From Pyrinomonadaceae bacterium (GTDB taxonomy: Bacteria; Acidobacteriota; Blastocatellia; Pyrinomonadales; Pyrinomonadaceae): a DNA stretch of 7,896 nt. The position numbers and the translations under genes are program-made. The stretch spans positions 1 to 7,896 of the forward strand of contig JACCTF010000366.1 of assembly GCA_013812565.1 (NCBI GenBank), read 5' to 3'. Below the pieces are notes generated by a model that saw only the letters and a program-made list of their open reading frames with translations, had not been told where the DNA came from and ran no database searches. Shown here piece after piece: positions 1 to 6,825 of the stretch (the first letter of the stretch is position 1; each line of letters opens with the position of its first letter).

Positions 1-504
1 CCTACAACTTACTTCAGACCATTCGCGAGCCAACGTCTTTACTAGCCCACAGACGCCGCCGTGTCCGGGCCAGAAATCTTCGGTCTCGCCGTTTCCCGCG
101 CTCGCGAAAGCACCTCCCATCCGGGTCGCCACGAGCACGCTGCCCGAGCCGTTCGCACGCAAATCGGATTCAAGATGCTGGGCCAGATTGAACAGACTAT
201 GTAACTCGGCATCCAAAGCAGCTTGCCAACTCGCCATATCCGTAGATTGATGTGACCCGTTGTTTGTCAGCGGCATCAAGTGGATCAGCCCGCCGACAGG
301 ACCATGCCGCCGATGGATGTCCTCAACAAACTTGGCAACCATCTCGCGCTCGGACAAGTTCACGGCAAACTCCGCATACTGGCCCACGAACTCTTGATTC
401 GGCTTCACAACGAGATTGGCAATCCCGCGCCGGCTTAGCTCCGTGGCTAAAAGCAACGCGACGCCCTGCTCGTCATCTGTGATCAACACCAGCCCTTTCG
501 GTGG
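1..504 (-). other. Domain: ketoreductase (KR), structural N-terminal half only (residues about 2058-2225, truncated by the window)
   Basis: Starts with a degenerate Rossmann strand (GLVLITDDEQGVALLLATEL) that lacks a glycine-rich NADPH loop. It continues with VGGLIHLMPL and ends with WPGHGGVCGLVKTLAREW. This is the pattern of the non-catalytic structural subdomain that precedes the catalytic SDR subdomain in PUFA-like synthases. The GGxGGxG cofactor motif and the Tyr/Lys active site should follow beyond the left edge and are not visible. The assignment rests on position and on these phrases. Confidence 0.8.
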
Positions 505-3500
505 AGCCGCTTGCTCAACTTCTTCGCCGCGAAGCTCAGACGCTGCAAGCAACATCCGCGATACGTCTTCTTCATCTTCCGGCCAAGCAGAAATCAAATC
601 GGCGACTTGTGCGGAAGTAGCGGGTGCGTCTTTCGTCTCATTGTCAGTGGTTTTCTCAGCTCCCCCGACACAGCTCAGAATCGAATCCGCGATAGCCCGT
701 AAGTTCTTCGATTTTGAAAGAATCTCGATGTCGATGCCGCCGGATTCGCTCAACAGAAGCGAGTCGCTTTGCAACGCACTCAGAATTTCGACGCGCTTGA
801 TGGAATCGACTCCTAAATCAGCCTCCAAGTCGGCATCAACGTCGAGCATCTCCGGGGGATAACCCGTTCGCTCACTTACCACACTGATGAGGCGATTCAT
901 CAGTCGCTCACGGGTTAGCGCGGGAGGTACTGACTTCTCCTCCACACTAACCTCCTTCCGGCGTTCGACCGCCCGGCTGGATGCAGTCAACGCTTCTGTC
1001 AAAGAAGTTTGCTCGCTTGAGATTGAAATCCCCGTCGATGTTTGTGGGGCAGCGGACGGCTCGGCGAAAGTCTCCGCTTGTGACGTGTGCGCGGCGTGAG
1101 ACACTTGCAAGCCCCGCGGCACGCTGAGACCATCTTCGTTCGAGGATATTGAAGCGACCGAATAATTTCCGGTCGCTGGATAGTCTTTGTTCGTCGGCTG
1201 ATGGTGTAACAGCACGTTTTCAGTTGGGGATGCCTCCCCGCTCGACTGAAGGTAACTGAGCATGATGTTTTTCTGTGTGTCGAGAAACTTGGACATGAGC
1301 TGATGGTAACGACTCATGGTTGCCTCGACACCGATCTCATCGTTAAGCCGGTTGGGCGAAGAACCCGATTCTCCATTCGGTGAGCTGACGGAAGACGCCA
1401 AGGGCGGAGGCGGCTGTGCTGCTGGAGGAGTCAATGCAGATGACGATGAAGATGTTGATATTGATGGAGATGGCGTTATGGATGCCTTGGCCGCCGCAAG
1501 CTCGTACCCGTTGGTCGCCCGCGAGTCTGCCACATTCATTGGACGGTGGCCGTTACCCGCATGGGAGTTTCCGTTTGTTGTGGTTATCGTCTCTCCGCGT
1601 AACTGCGCCGCTGGTAAGGGACCCGGCGACTGCGCGGCTGGGATCATAAGCTCCGACTTACCCTCCTTCTGAGGGGGGCGATGCTCAATCGAGTGCGGCG
1701 GCGTTGACCTTTCTTTCTTACCACTGATCGGCACAGCTCTGGCCCCGTTAATCATCCAGGTCGTCGGCGGAAGCGGGATTGGTTTTGTTTGTTCGACGAG
1801 TTGAGCAAAATCTAGTCTTTGTTTCACACGCCCTTCAAAAAGTTTGTGACTGTGAAACTTCACGCCCGCCGTCGCCAACTGAGCTAGAGCATGGGCTAGA
1901 TGAAGAAGACCGTGGCGGCCCGGTTGATCCATCGCGACGGCGAGGAACGAGCGTCCTTCGAGCGTCCGCTCGACCAAACCGGTCAAAATCTTTCCCGGCC
2001 CGGTCTCAATAAAGATTCTCACCCCGGCCTCATACATGGCTTTCACTTCGTCGGCGAAACGCACTGGCCGAACAAGATGTTCAACGAGTTGTGAGCGGAT
2101 TTCGTTGGGGTCAGTTGAGTGCGGCGCGGCGGTGGTGTTTGAAAACACCGGAAGACGCGGCGGGCGGAACGTCACGGTGTTAAGAAATTCGCGCAAAGGT
2201 TCCTGCGCGCTCGCCACTAGATTCGAGTGAAAGGCGCAGGAGACCCGGATGGGTTGGCCCGCCACACCTTTTTCGGACAAACGCTGTAGAGCTTCGGCGA
2301 CGCCGGTTGGTGTGCCGGAGATGACCGTCTGCCGTGGTGAATTTAGATTGGCGATTGAAGCTCCCGCAACAGCATCAACCACAGCGGACACGATTGACTC
2401 GTCCGCATCGACGGCGGCCATCGTACCCGGAGCGCCTTCGGCAGCCTCCATGATGAACCGCCCGCGCGCCTCGGAAATACGTGTCAGGTCTTCAAAGCTC
2501 ATTACCCCCGCGGCGCAGAGGGCAACATACTCGCCGTAGCTATGTCCACACACAATATCCGGTTGAATACCCAGATCGGAGAGCAGCCCACGCACGCTCA
2601 TATCCGCCGCGCCCATAGCGGGCTGGGCCACGTTGGTGCGCGTGACTTCCACCTCGGCAGCCGTTTTTTCCTCAGCGCTAAAAGTGGGGTGTGGGAAAAC
2701 GAAATCGCTGAGCAGTCTTCCCAACCCCTTTCCAAGACTTTGATCCGCTTCTTCGAAGACACTTCGCAAACCCGGGTAAGCGATAATCAAATCGCGCAGC
2801 ATATTGACGCTTTGCGATCCCTGTCCCGGAAAGACAAAAGCAATTTTGCCTTCCTGATTAACCACCCCTGCCGAGTAATAGATCCCCCGCGGATCGCGGA
2901 TGCTGCTCTCACCCTTAACCAAAGCAGTCCTCGCCGTCGTGATCTTTGTCGCCAGGTCTTCGAGCGAGGAAGCGACTATCGCCAGGCAGTGGATGCCGTC
3001 GCCCCGGCCGTGTGCCCGGCAGACGGCTGCCGCCAAATCACACAGCCGCGGTTCTGCCCCCTGTTCAATCGCCGCCGCAATTCGTTCAAGTGCTGTGGCA
3101 ATTTCCGCAGATGAATCTCCTCTCCAGATGAGCAACTCGGCAGGCCACTCGCAGAGCGCTGGTGTCTCATCCGGCTCGCCGTTGGCCGGCAAATACTCTT
3201 CAAGAACCGCGTGAAAGTTTGTGCCGCCGAAACCGAACGCACTAACTCCGGCACGTCGCGGAGTTCCATCCGGGCGCTTCATCCAAGGGCGATGCTCAGT
3301 ATTAAGGTAGAAAGGGCTTTCCGGGAAATTAGCGTTGGGATTCGGCTTCGTCACACCGGCGGTCGGCGGCAGGATTTTTTGGGAAAGTGCCAAAGCGGCT
3401 TTGATGAGTCCGGCCATGCCTGCCGTGCACTTCGTGTGTCCGATCATGCTCTTCACGGAACCGAGCGCACAGCTTTGAGTTTCCGCCCCCGCCTGCTGGA

Positions 3501-6500
3501 GAACCCTTGTCAGGGATTCAACTTCCGTGCGGTCGCCGACCACTGTTCCCGTTCCGTGTGCTTCGATAAGACCAACCGTATCGGGAGTGAATCCGGCTTT
3601 GGCATAAGCGCGTTCGAGCGCATGAACCTGTCCGATGGGGCGCGGCGCGGTCAGACCTTTATCCTTTCCGTCACTGGATGATCCGACGCTCTTGATCACC
3701 GCATAGATGTGGTCGCCGTCACGCACCGCGTCATCGAGACGCTTGAGCACCGCAATCGCAATACCCTCGCTGATCACAATCCCGTCGGCCGATTCATCGT
3801 AGGTTTTACACTGGCCGGTTGGAGAAAGAGCTTGAGTTTTACTAAAACAAAGATAAGCAAACGGACTTTGCATCGTGTCCGCGCCGCCGACGATAACCAT
3901 GTTGCTTGAGCGTGATTCAAGTTCGCCTACCGCCAGCCGCAGCGCCGCGAGCGACGAGGCGCACGCCGCATCGACCGTATAGTTAGTGCCGCCAAGATCG
4001 AACCGATTGGCGATTCGTCCGGCTGCCACGTTGAGAAGCAGACCGGCAAACGAATCTTCCGTCCATTGCGGCAGAAGGGCACCATCGAGCTGACCGATCA
4101 ATTCATCGGCATCAATCGTTGTACCTCCCGCGTGACTGATGAAATAGGGAAGCAGAGACCTAAAACTATAGCTTAGCCCGAGGTCCCCGATGCCACCGCC
4201 AACGCCCAAAATCACAGAAGTGTTGTCGCGATCAAAGGATTGATCGAGGTAACCCGCGTCATTGAGTGCCGCACGCACGGCTTCGAGGACAAGCAACTGT
4301 AACGGCTCAACCGACGGCACCGAATTGGGCGGCATCCCGTAGCTCACCGGATCAAACGCCACATCGTCCAGAAAGCCTCCCCACTTCGAGTAAACTTTGT
4401 CAGGCGCCCGGCGGTCGCCGTCGAAATAAAGCTCGGCATCCCACCGTTCTTTGGGAACCTCTGTGATCGCGTTGACCTTGTTCAGTATGTTGTGCCAGAA
4501 GCCGGTTAAATCTTTTGCCTTCGGAAACATGCACGAAAGCCCGATGATCGCCACATCGGACGGAGAATCGACTGGGGAAGCCACGACATTTCCCCGCTTT
4601 GCTTTGACCTCAACCGACGAACCCGCGACGGCTTTCAAATACTCGCCGGCTCGGCTCACATCCTTATGCAGCTCTTCGATGCTACATATTTCCTCACGCA
4701 AAGCGGCGACCTGGCCGATCATATACATTCCATCACGGCGCTGCGTTTCCTCATCTATCGAGACATAGCTTAATCCGCTTTCCGCTCCGGGTTCGCTCCG
4801 CGTGATGCCTTTCGAGGCGATCCGCAATCGCCCGAGATTCAACCTTTCAAGTGCTTCGCGAATATCTTCTTTCGAACGGCCCTCACGAATTAAGCGATGC
4901 TTCTCCTGCGCAAAGTAGTCTCCAAAACGCGTGCTCGCGCATCTGGTCGCATGGCCTACTCCGGATTCCAGAAGAATTGTCTGCTGACATTGAACGGCCT
5001 CTTTCTGGTAACCCTCAACGGTCGCGCCCGCGGTGATCACTTCTTCGGTAAACAAGTAGCTTGTCCCCAGCAGTACACCGATGCGGACTCCTCGCTCAGA
5101 CAAAGGTGCGGCCAAGGCAGCAACCATCGCGGCTGACAGCCCGTTATGGATTCCGCCCGCGAAGAGGACGTGATAAGCATCGCCCCCATCTTTGGTTTCC
5201 GCAAGATGGGTTAGGATGACCCGGATCATCGACTCCCAGAGGACAAAACTGGTTCGCGGCCCCACATGACCGCCGCACTCGCGCCCTTCAAAAATCACAC
5301 GTCGCGCTCCACTCTTCAAAAACATTCTGAGAAGTTCCGGCGAGGGGACATGGAGGTAAGTTTGAATCCGGTCGCGCTCCAATGCTTTGGCCTGGTCCGG
5401 ACGACCACCGGCGATGATGGCATATGGCGGAGCATGTTTGACCACCTCCGCCAGTTGTTCTTCACGTAGCTCCTTCGGCACGAAACCAAGAATGCCTACT
5501 CCCCAGGGTCTGCTACCGAGTTTTTGTTTGGTCTCTTCGAGAAGTTTGGCGACTTGTGGACCGCCAAGAAGCGCCAGGGCAAGGAATGGCAGTGCGCCTC
5601 CTTCTGCCACTGCCAACGCAAAATCCGCTCGGTCGCTCACACGCGTCATCGGCCCCTGAACAATCGGGTAACGAGTTCCATGAGCCTCGGCCAACGGCCC
5701 TCCCGGATGGAGCGCTTGAAGTTTCGAGGCCGTGCGACATTGACTCAGGGCTTCACGACTAATGGCCTGACAGATTCCCTTAACGGTTCGGTAATTTTCC
5801 GCAAGCGGCGCTGCAAAGGCGGCGTCCTGGCCGATTAAAAGAAGGTTGTCCTCGCTGTCTATCTTCGCGCCGCTCAACTTCGCGCTGCTCAACTTTGATT
5901 CGACAGCCTGTTTCCAAGCCTCAAGCGTCGCCGGGTCGCTTGTCGCATGCAACGTCTCGGCTTCCTCAAATTCTTTGAGCGCGAAGTAAGCCGTTTCACC
6001 GGGTCGCGCATAGACGCGGTAACGCAGCCCAGAATCCTGACCAAGGACCGCGGTTTCGCTCCCGTCCATCCGCGCGATACGAGCTTTGATTGGCGCGGGA
6101 AGCTCGGATTCCTCACACAAAGCGAGCTGCCAATCGAGGAGTACGCCCGCCGCCCCGGCCGTCAAGCAGGCGGCGGCTGTATGCAGCCCGATGCCCCCCC
6201 TTGCCCAGACCGGAAGCGATGTCTTTGGAAGAATTCGCTGAAGCAGGATAAAGGTGGTTTCCTCTCCAACGCGCCCTCCACCTTCATTCCCCTTAACGAT
6301 CAAACCATCAACGCCAAACCGCTCGGCCGCTTCGGCCTCCTCCAAGCAGGTAACCTCAACTAAAACTTTTACCCCAAGCTTACGCAAAGCCACTATGTCT
6401 TCTTCCGGCCGGAAGCAGCTAAAGTCGGATAGGATCACGCGCTTTAAACCATAACGGGCGGAGGACTCAAGCAGGAGCAGCAAACCGGAGGAGAGTTGAC

Positions 6501-6675
6501 CTACTGAAACAGTGAACTCCGTATCGGCGGCAGTAAGCGCATCTAGTACAGATGCCGCTTGCTCAGATGTGAGGTATTCGAGAGCCACTCCCCCGCCATA
6601 CCCGGCGCGATGGGCGGCTTGAGCCACACACGGGTTTGGAAAACACGGCGGGCTTAATGCAATCACTTCTAACAT
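1..6675 (-). CDS. Type I polyketide / PUFA-like fatty acid synthase, NMO-NMO-KS-AT-ACP-KR (3' end off the window)
   Basis: Multidomain megasynthase expected to build a polyketide or long-chain lipid from malonyl units in the cytoplasm on one carrier protein. The frame is open for 2,225 codons and has no stop in the window, so the C-terminus is missing. The ATG at 6675 is the first after an in-frame TGA (6708-6706) and follows a GAGGA Shine-Dalgarno sequence by 8 bases. Domains in order: two PfaD/nitronate-monooxygenase-like barrels, ketosynthase (Cys905, His1040, His1080), malonyl-type acyltransferase (Ser1379, His1483), low-complexity linker, one ACP (Ser1958), and the structural half of a ketoreductase. 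The ketosynthase motif VDAACASSLAAL and the phrase SVEPLQLL match the PUFA/HglE-like group, not modular antibiotic synthases. Canonical PfaA carries several ACPs and uses a separate PfaD; here there is one ACP and the PfaD-like part is fused. The product is unknown. The class is certain; calling it a true PUFA synthase would go too far. Confidence 0.96.
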   Translation of the reverse strand, partial: MLEVIALSPPCFPNPCVAQAAHRAGYGGGVALEYLTSEQAASVLDALTAADTEFTVSVGQLSSGLLLLLESSARYGLKRVILSDFSCFRPEEDIVALRKLGVKVLVEVTCLEEAEAAERFGVDGLIVKGNEGGGRVGEETTFILLQRILPKTSLPVWARGGIGLHTAAACLTAGAAGVLLDWQLALCEESELPAPIKARIARMDGSETAVLGQDSGLRYRVYARPGETAYFALKEFEEAETLHATSDPATLEAWKQAVESKLSSAKLSGAKIDSEDNLLLIGQDAAFAAPLAENYRTVKGICQAISREALSQCRTASKLQALHPGGPLAEAHGTRYPIVQGPMTRVSDRADFALAVAEGGALPFLALALLGGPQVAKLLEETKQKLGSRPWGVGILGFVPKELREEQLAEVVKHAPPYAIIAGGRPDQAKALERDRIQTYLHVPSPELLRMFLKSGARRVIFEGRECGGHVGPRTSFVLWESMIRVILTHLAETKDGGDAYHVLFAGGIHNGLSAAMVAALAAPLSERGVRIGVLLGTSYLFTEEVITAGATVEGYQKEAVQCQQTILLESGVGHATRCASTRFGDYFAQEKHRLIREGRSKEDIREALERLNLGRLRIASKGITRSEPGAESGLSYVSIDEETQRRDGMYMIGQVAALREEICSIEELHKDVSRAGEYLKAVAGSSVEVKAKRGNVVASPVDSPSDVAIIGLSCMFPKAKDLTGFWHNILNKVNAITEVPKERWDAELYFDGDRRAPDKVYSKWGGFLDDVAFDPVSYGMPPNSVPSVEPLQLLVLEAVRAALNDAGYLDQSFDRDNTSVILGVGGGIGDLGLSYSFRSLLPYFISHAGGTTIDADELIGQLDGALLPQWTEDSFAGLLLNVAAGRIANRFDLGGTNYTVDAACASSLAALRLAVGELESRSSNMVIVGGADTMQSPFAYLCFSKTQALSPTGQCKTYDESADGIVISEGIAIAVLKRLDDAVRDGDHIYAVIKSVGSSSDGKDKGLTAPRPIGQVHALERAYAKAGFTPDTVGLIEAHGTGTVVGDRTEVESLTRVLQQAGAETQSCALGSVKSMIGHTKCTAGMAGLIKAALALSQKILPPTAGVTKPNPNANFPESPFYLNTEHRPWMKRPDGTPRRAGVSAFGFGGTNFHAVLEEYLPANGEPDETPALCEWPAELLIWRGDSSAEIATALERIAAAIEQGAEPRLCDLAAAVCRAHGRGDGIHCLAIVASSLEDLATKITTARTALVKGESSIRDPRGIYYSAGVVNQEGKIAFVFPGQGSQSVNMLRDLIIAYPGLRSVFEEADQSLGKGLGRLLSDFVFPHPTFSAEEKTAAEVEVTRTNVAQPAMGAADMSVRGLLSDLGIQPDIVCGHSYGEYVALCAAGVMSFEDLTRISEARGRFIMEAAEGAPGTMAAVDADESIVSAVVDAVAGASIANLNSPRQTVISGTPTGVAEALQRLSEKGVAGQPIRVSCAFHSNLVASAQEPLREFLNTVTFRPPRLPVFSNTTAAPHSTDPNEIRSQLVEHLVRPVRFADEVKAMYEAGVRIFIETGPGKILTGLVERTLEGRSFLAVAMDQPGRHGLLHLAHALAQLATAGVKFHSHKLFEGRVKQRLDFAQLVEQTKPIPLPPTTWMINGARAVPISGKKERSTPPHSIEHRPPQKEGKSELMIPAAQSPGPLPAAQLRGETITTTNGNSHAGNGHRPMNVADSRATNGYELAAAKASITPSPSISTSSSSSALTPPAAQPPPPLASSVSSPNGESGSSPNRLNDEIGVEATMSRYHQLMSKFLDTQKNIMLSYLQSSGEASPTENVLLHHQPTNKDYPATGNYSVASISSNEDGLSVPRGLQVSHAAHTSQAETFAEPSAAPQTSTGISISSEQTSLTEALTASSRAVERRKEVSVEEKSVPPALTRERLMNRLISVVSERTGYPPEMLDVDADLEADLGVDSIKRVEILSALQSDSLLLSESGGIDIEILSKSKNLRAIADSILSCVGGAEKTTDNETKDAPATSAQVADLISAWPEDEEDVSRMLLAASELRGEEVEQAAPPKGLVLITDDEQGVALLLATELSRRGIANLVVKPNQEFVGQYAEFAVNLSEREMVAKFVEDIHRRHGPVGGLIHLMPLTNNGSHQSTDMASWQAALDAELHSLFNLAQHLESDLRANGSGSVLVATRMGGAFASAGNGETEDFWPGHGGVCGLVKTLAREWSEVSCR
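661..915 (-). other. Domain: acyl carrier protein (single ACP), residues about 1921-2005
   Basis: Carrier domain for the growing chain. The motif EADLGVDSIKRVEIL contains the phosphopantetheine attachment Ser1958, within the expected four-helix context (TRERLMNRLISVVSERTGYPPEML before, LRAIADSIL after). The LGVDSIKRVEIL form is typical of PUFA/HglE-type synthases, where canonical PfaA proteins carry several tandem copies. Only one copy is present before the ketoreductase. It needs a phosphopantetheinyl transferase, which is not encoded in this window. Confidence 0.95.
916..1860 (-). other. Inter-domain linker between AT and ACP (residues about 1606-1920), low complexity with one amphipathic helix
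   Basis: This stretch has no catalytic motif. It is rich in Ser, Pro, Ala, Thr and Asn, with a serine run (about 1733-1746) and a proline run (about 1755-1758), as in a flexible tether. Within it, residues 1787-1810 form a helix-like segment with MSKFLDTQKNIMLSYL, which stands out from the disordered flanks. From memory, similar F-L-x-x-Q-x-x-x-M-x-x-Y-L segments occur between AT and ACP in related synthases; this would need an alignment to confirm. It may be a docking or dimerisation element. Confidence 0.75.
1439..1474. repeat. Hexanucleotide-period simple repeat (GATNNN x6) inside the linker
   Basis: Six consecutive hexamers, each beginning GAT on the plus strand. In the synthase frame (minus strand) they read as the serine-rich run of the AT-ACP linker. 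The regular period suggests slippage-driven growth of a length-tolerant tether. Confidence 0.6.
1861..2844 (-). other. Domain: acyltransferase (AT), probably malonyl-specific, residues about 1278-1605
   Basis: Loads extender units from acyl-CoA onto the ACP. It starts IAFVFPGQGSQ (Gln1285 region). The nucleophile Ser1379 lies in GHSYGEY, the carboxylate-binding Arg1404 in SEARGRFIMEA, and the catalytic His1483 in CAFHSN, 104 residues after the serine as expected. The AFHS motif is the signature associated with malonyl rather than methylmalonyl specificity. The end of the domain (FIETGPGKILTGLV) is normal. All key residues are present. Confidence 0.94.
3193..4560 (-). other. Domain: beta-ketoacyl synthase (KS), residues about 706-1161
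   Basis: Decarboxylative Claisen condensation domain. It begins SDVAIIGLSCMFP and ends FGFGGTNFHAVLEEY. The catalytic triad is complete: nucleophile Cys905 in DAACASS, His1040 in EAHGTGT and His1080 in IGHTKCTAG. The spacings (135 and 40 residues) are normal for the family. SVEPLQLLVLEAVRAAL replaces the usual DPQQRLLLE phrase of modular synthases, and SKTQALSPTGQCKTYDESADG is typical of PUFA/HglE-like ketosynthases. The domain looks fully active. Confidence 0.96.
4936..5688 (-). other. Domain: second nitronate monooxygenase/PfaD-like flavin reductase (residues about 330-580)
   Basis: The start, YPIVQGPMTRVSD (from residue 336), is the typical first strand of FMN-dependent nitronate monooxygenase, FabK and PfaD enoyl reductases. 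Residues 465-471 read RECGGHV, with His470 at the expected catalytic position. A later segment, HVLFAGGIHNG, followed by GVRIGVLLGTSYLF, fits the FMN phosphate-binding region. In PUFA synthases PfaD acts in trans as the enoyl reductase; here it is fused at the N-terminus and could reduce enoyl intermediates on the ACP in cis. The activity is inferred from the family. Confidence 0.85.
5863..5892. repeat. 15-bp tandem duplication inside the synthase, between the two flavin barrels
   Basis: CTTCGCGCCGCTCAA (5863-5877) is followed directly by CTTCGCGCTGCTCAA (5878-5892), with one mismatch. On the minus strand this encodes KLSSAKLSGAK (about residues 262-271), an in-frame five-residue repeat in the linker between the two nitronate-monooxygenase-like domains. 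Confidence 0.7.
6106..6675 (-). other. Domain: first nitronate monooxygenase/PfaD-like barrel (residues 1-190), probably catalytically degenerate
   Basis: The protein opens directly with a TIM-barrel first strand (VIALSPPCFPNP), followed by alternating strands and helices. Residues about 129-137 read GNEGGGRVG, the equivalent of the E-x-GGH-x-G flavin/catalytic loop of nitronate monooxygenases, FabK and PfaD. LPVWARGGIG and a following GAAGVLLDWQLA segment (residues about 157-183) match the family's phosphate-binding end for FMN. Arg135 stands where the catalytic His is expected, so FMN may still bind but the usual chemistry looks lost. The domain could be structural or have a different role. 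Its C-terminal edge is approximate; residues 190-265 form a further alpha/beta segment of unclear assignment. Confidence 0.75.
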
Positions 6676-6683
6676 TGCCTTGA

Positions 6684-6688
6684 TCCTC
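6684..6688 (-). promoter_or_regulatory. Shine-Dalgarno site of the synthase gene
   Basis: Read on the minus strand this is GAGGA, 8 bases before the ATG at 6675. With the in-frame TGA at 6708-6706 and no intervening ATG, it fixes the start of the synthase, and the flavin barrel begins immediately. Confidence 0.75.
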
Positions 6689-6738
6689 GTTGGGGCCTGT
6701 TTCGCTCAGCCGTTTTGTTGCAGAACGGTTGAACTTAG

Positions 6739-6796
6739 GTCAAAGAAGCAAATAAGTGGTTGTAAAAATTAAGAGCTAAGTTTGCTGAGTCAAAGA
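6739..6796 (-). promoter_or_regulatory. Direct repeat TCTTTGAC in the leader, with a possible weak promoter
   Basis: On the minus strand TCTTTGAC occurs twice, at 6796-6789 and 6746-6739, exactly 50 bases apart (about five helical turns). Each copy contains TTGAC, the core of a sigma-70 -35 box. The upstream copy is followed after 16 bases by TAATTT (6771-6766), only 3 of 6 matches to TATAAT. The pair may be two binding sites for one regulator or chance; the promoter reading is weak. Confidence 0.25.
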
Positions 6797-6803
6797 GATG
6801 AGC

Positions 6804-6825
6804 GATGATATAATCCACTATCATC
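6804..6825. repeat. Inverted repeat, 7-bp arms (GATGATA / TATCATC), upstream of the synthase
   Basis: The arms at 6804-6810 and 6819-6825 are perfect reverse complements around an 8-base spacer, about 130 bases before the synthase start. Size and position would suit an operator for a dimeric regulator. AT-rich DNA yields such repeats by chance, so functional confidence is low, although the repeat itself is certain. Confidence 0.35.

Noticed and set aside
1316..1672. Plus-strand frame with an aspartate-rich DADDDEDVDIDGDG stretch resembling a calcium-binding loop.
   Set aside because: It is the antisense reading of the GATNNN repeat in the synthase linker; spacing does not form an EF-hand and there is no supporting context.
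252..5838. Many plus-strand frames of 60-190 codons (for example 2542-3114, 3211-3681, 416-862) and small minus-strand frames (2976-3269, 5513-5740).
   Set aside because: All lie inside the synthase gene in other frames, have arginine/serine-rich shadow composition, and match no family, whereas the minus-strand synthase frame carries complete catalytic motifs throughout.
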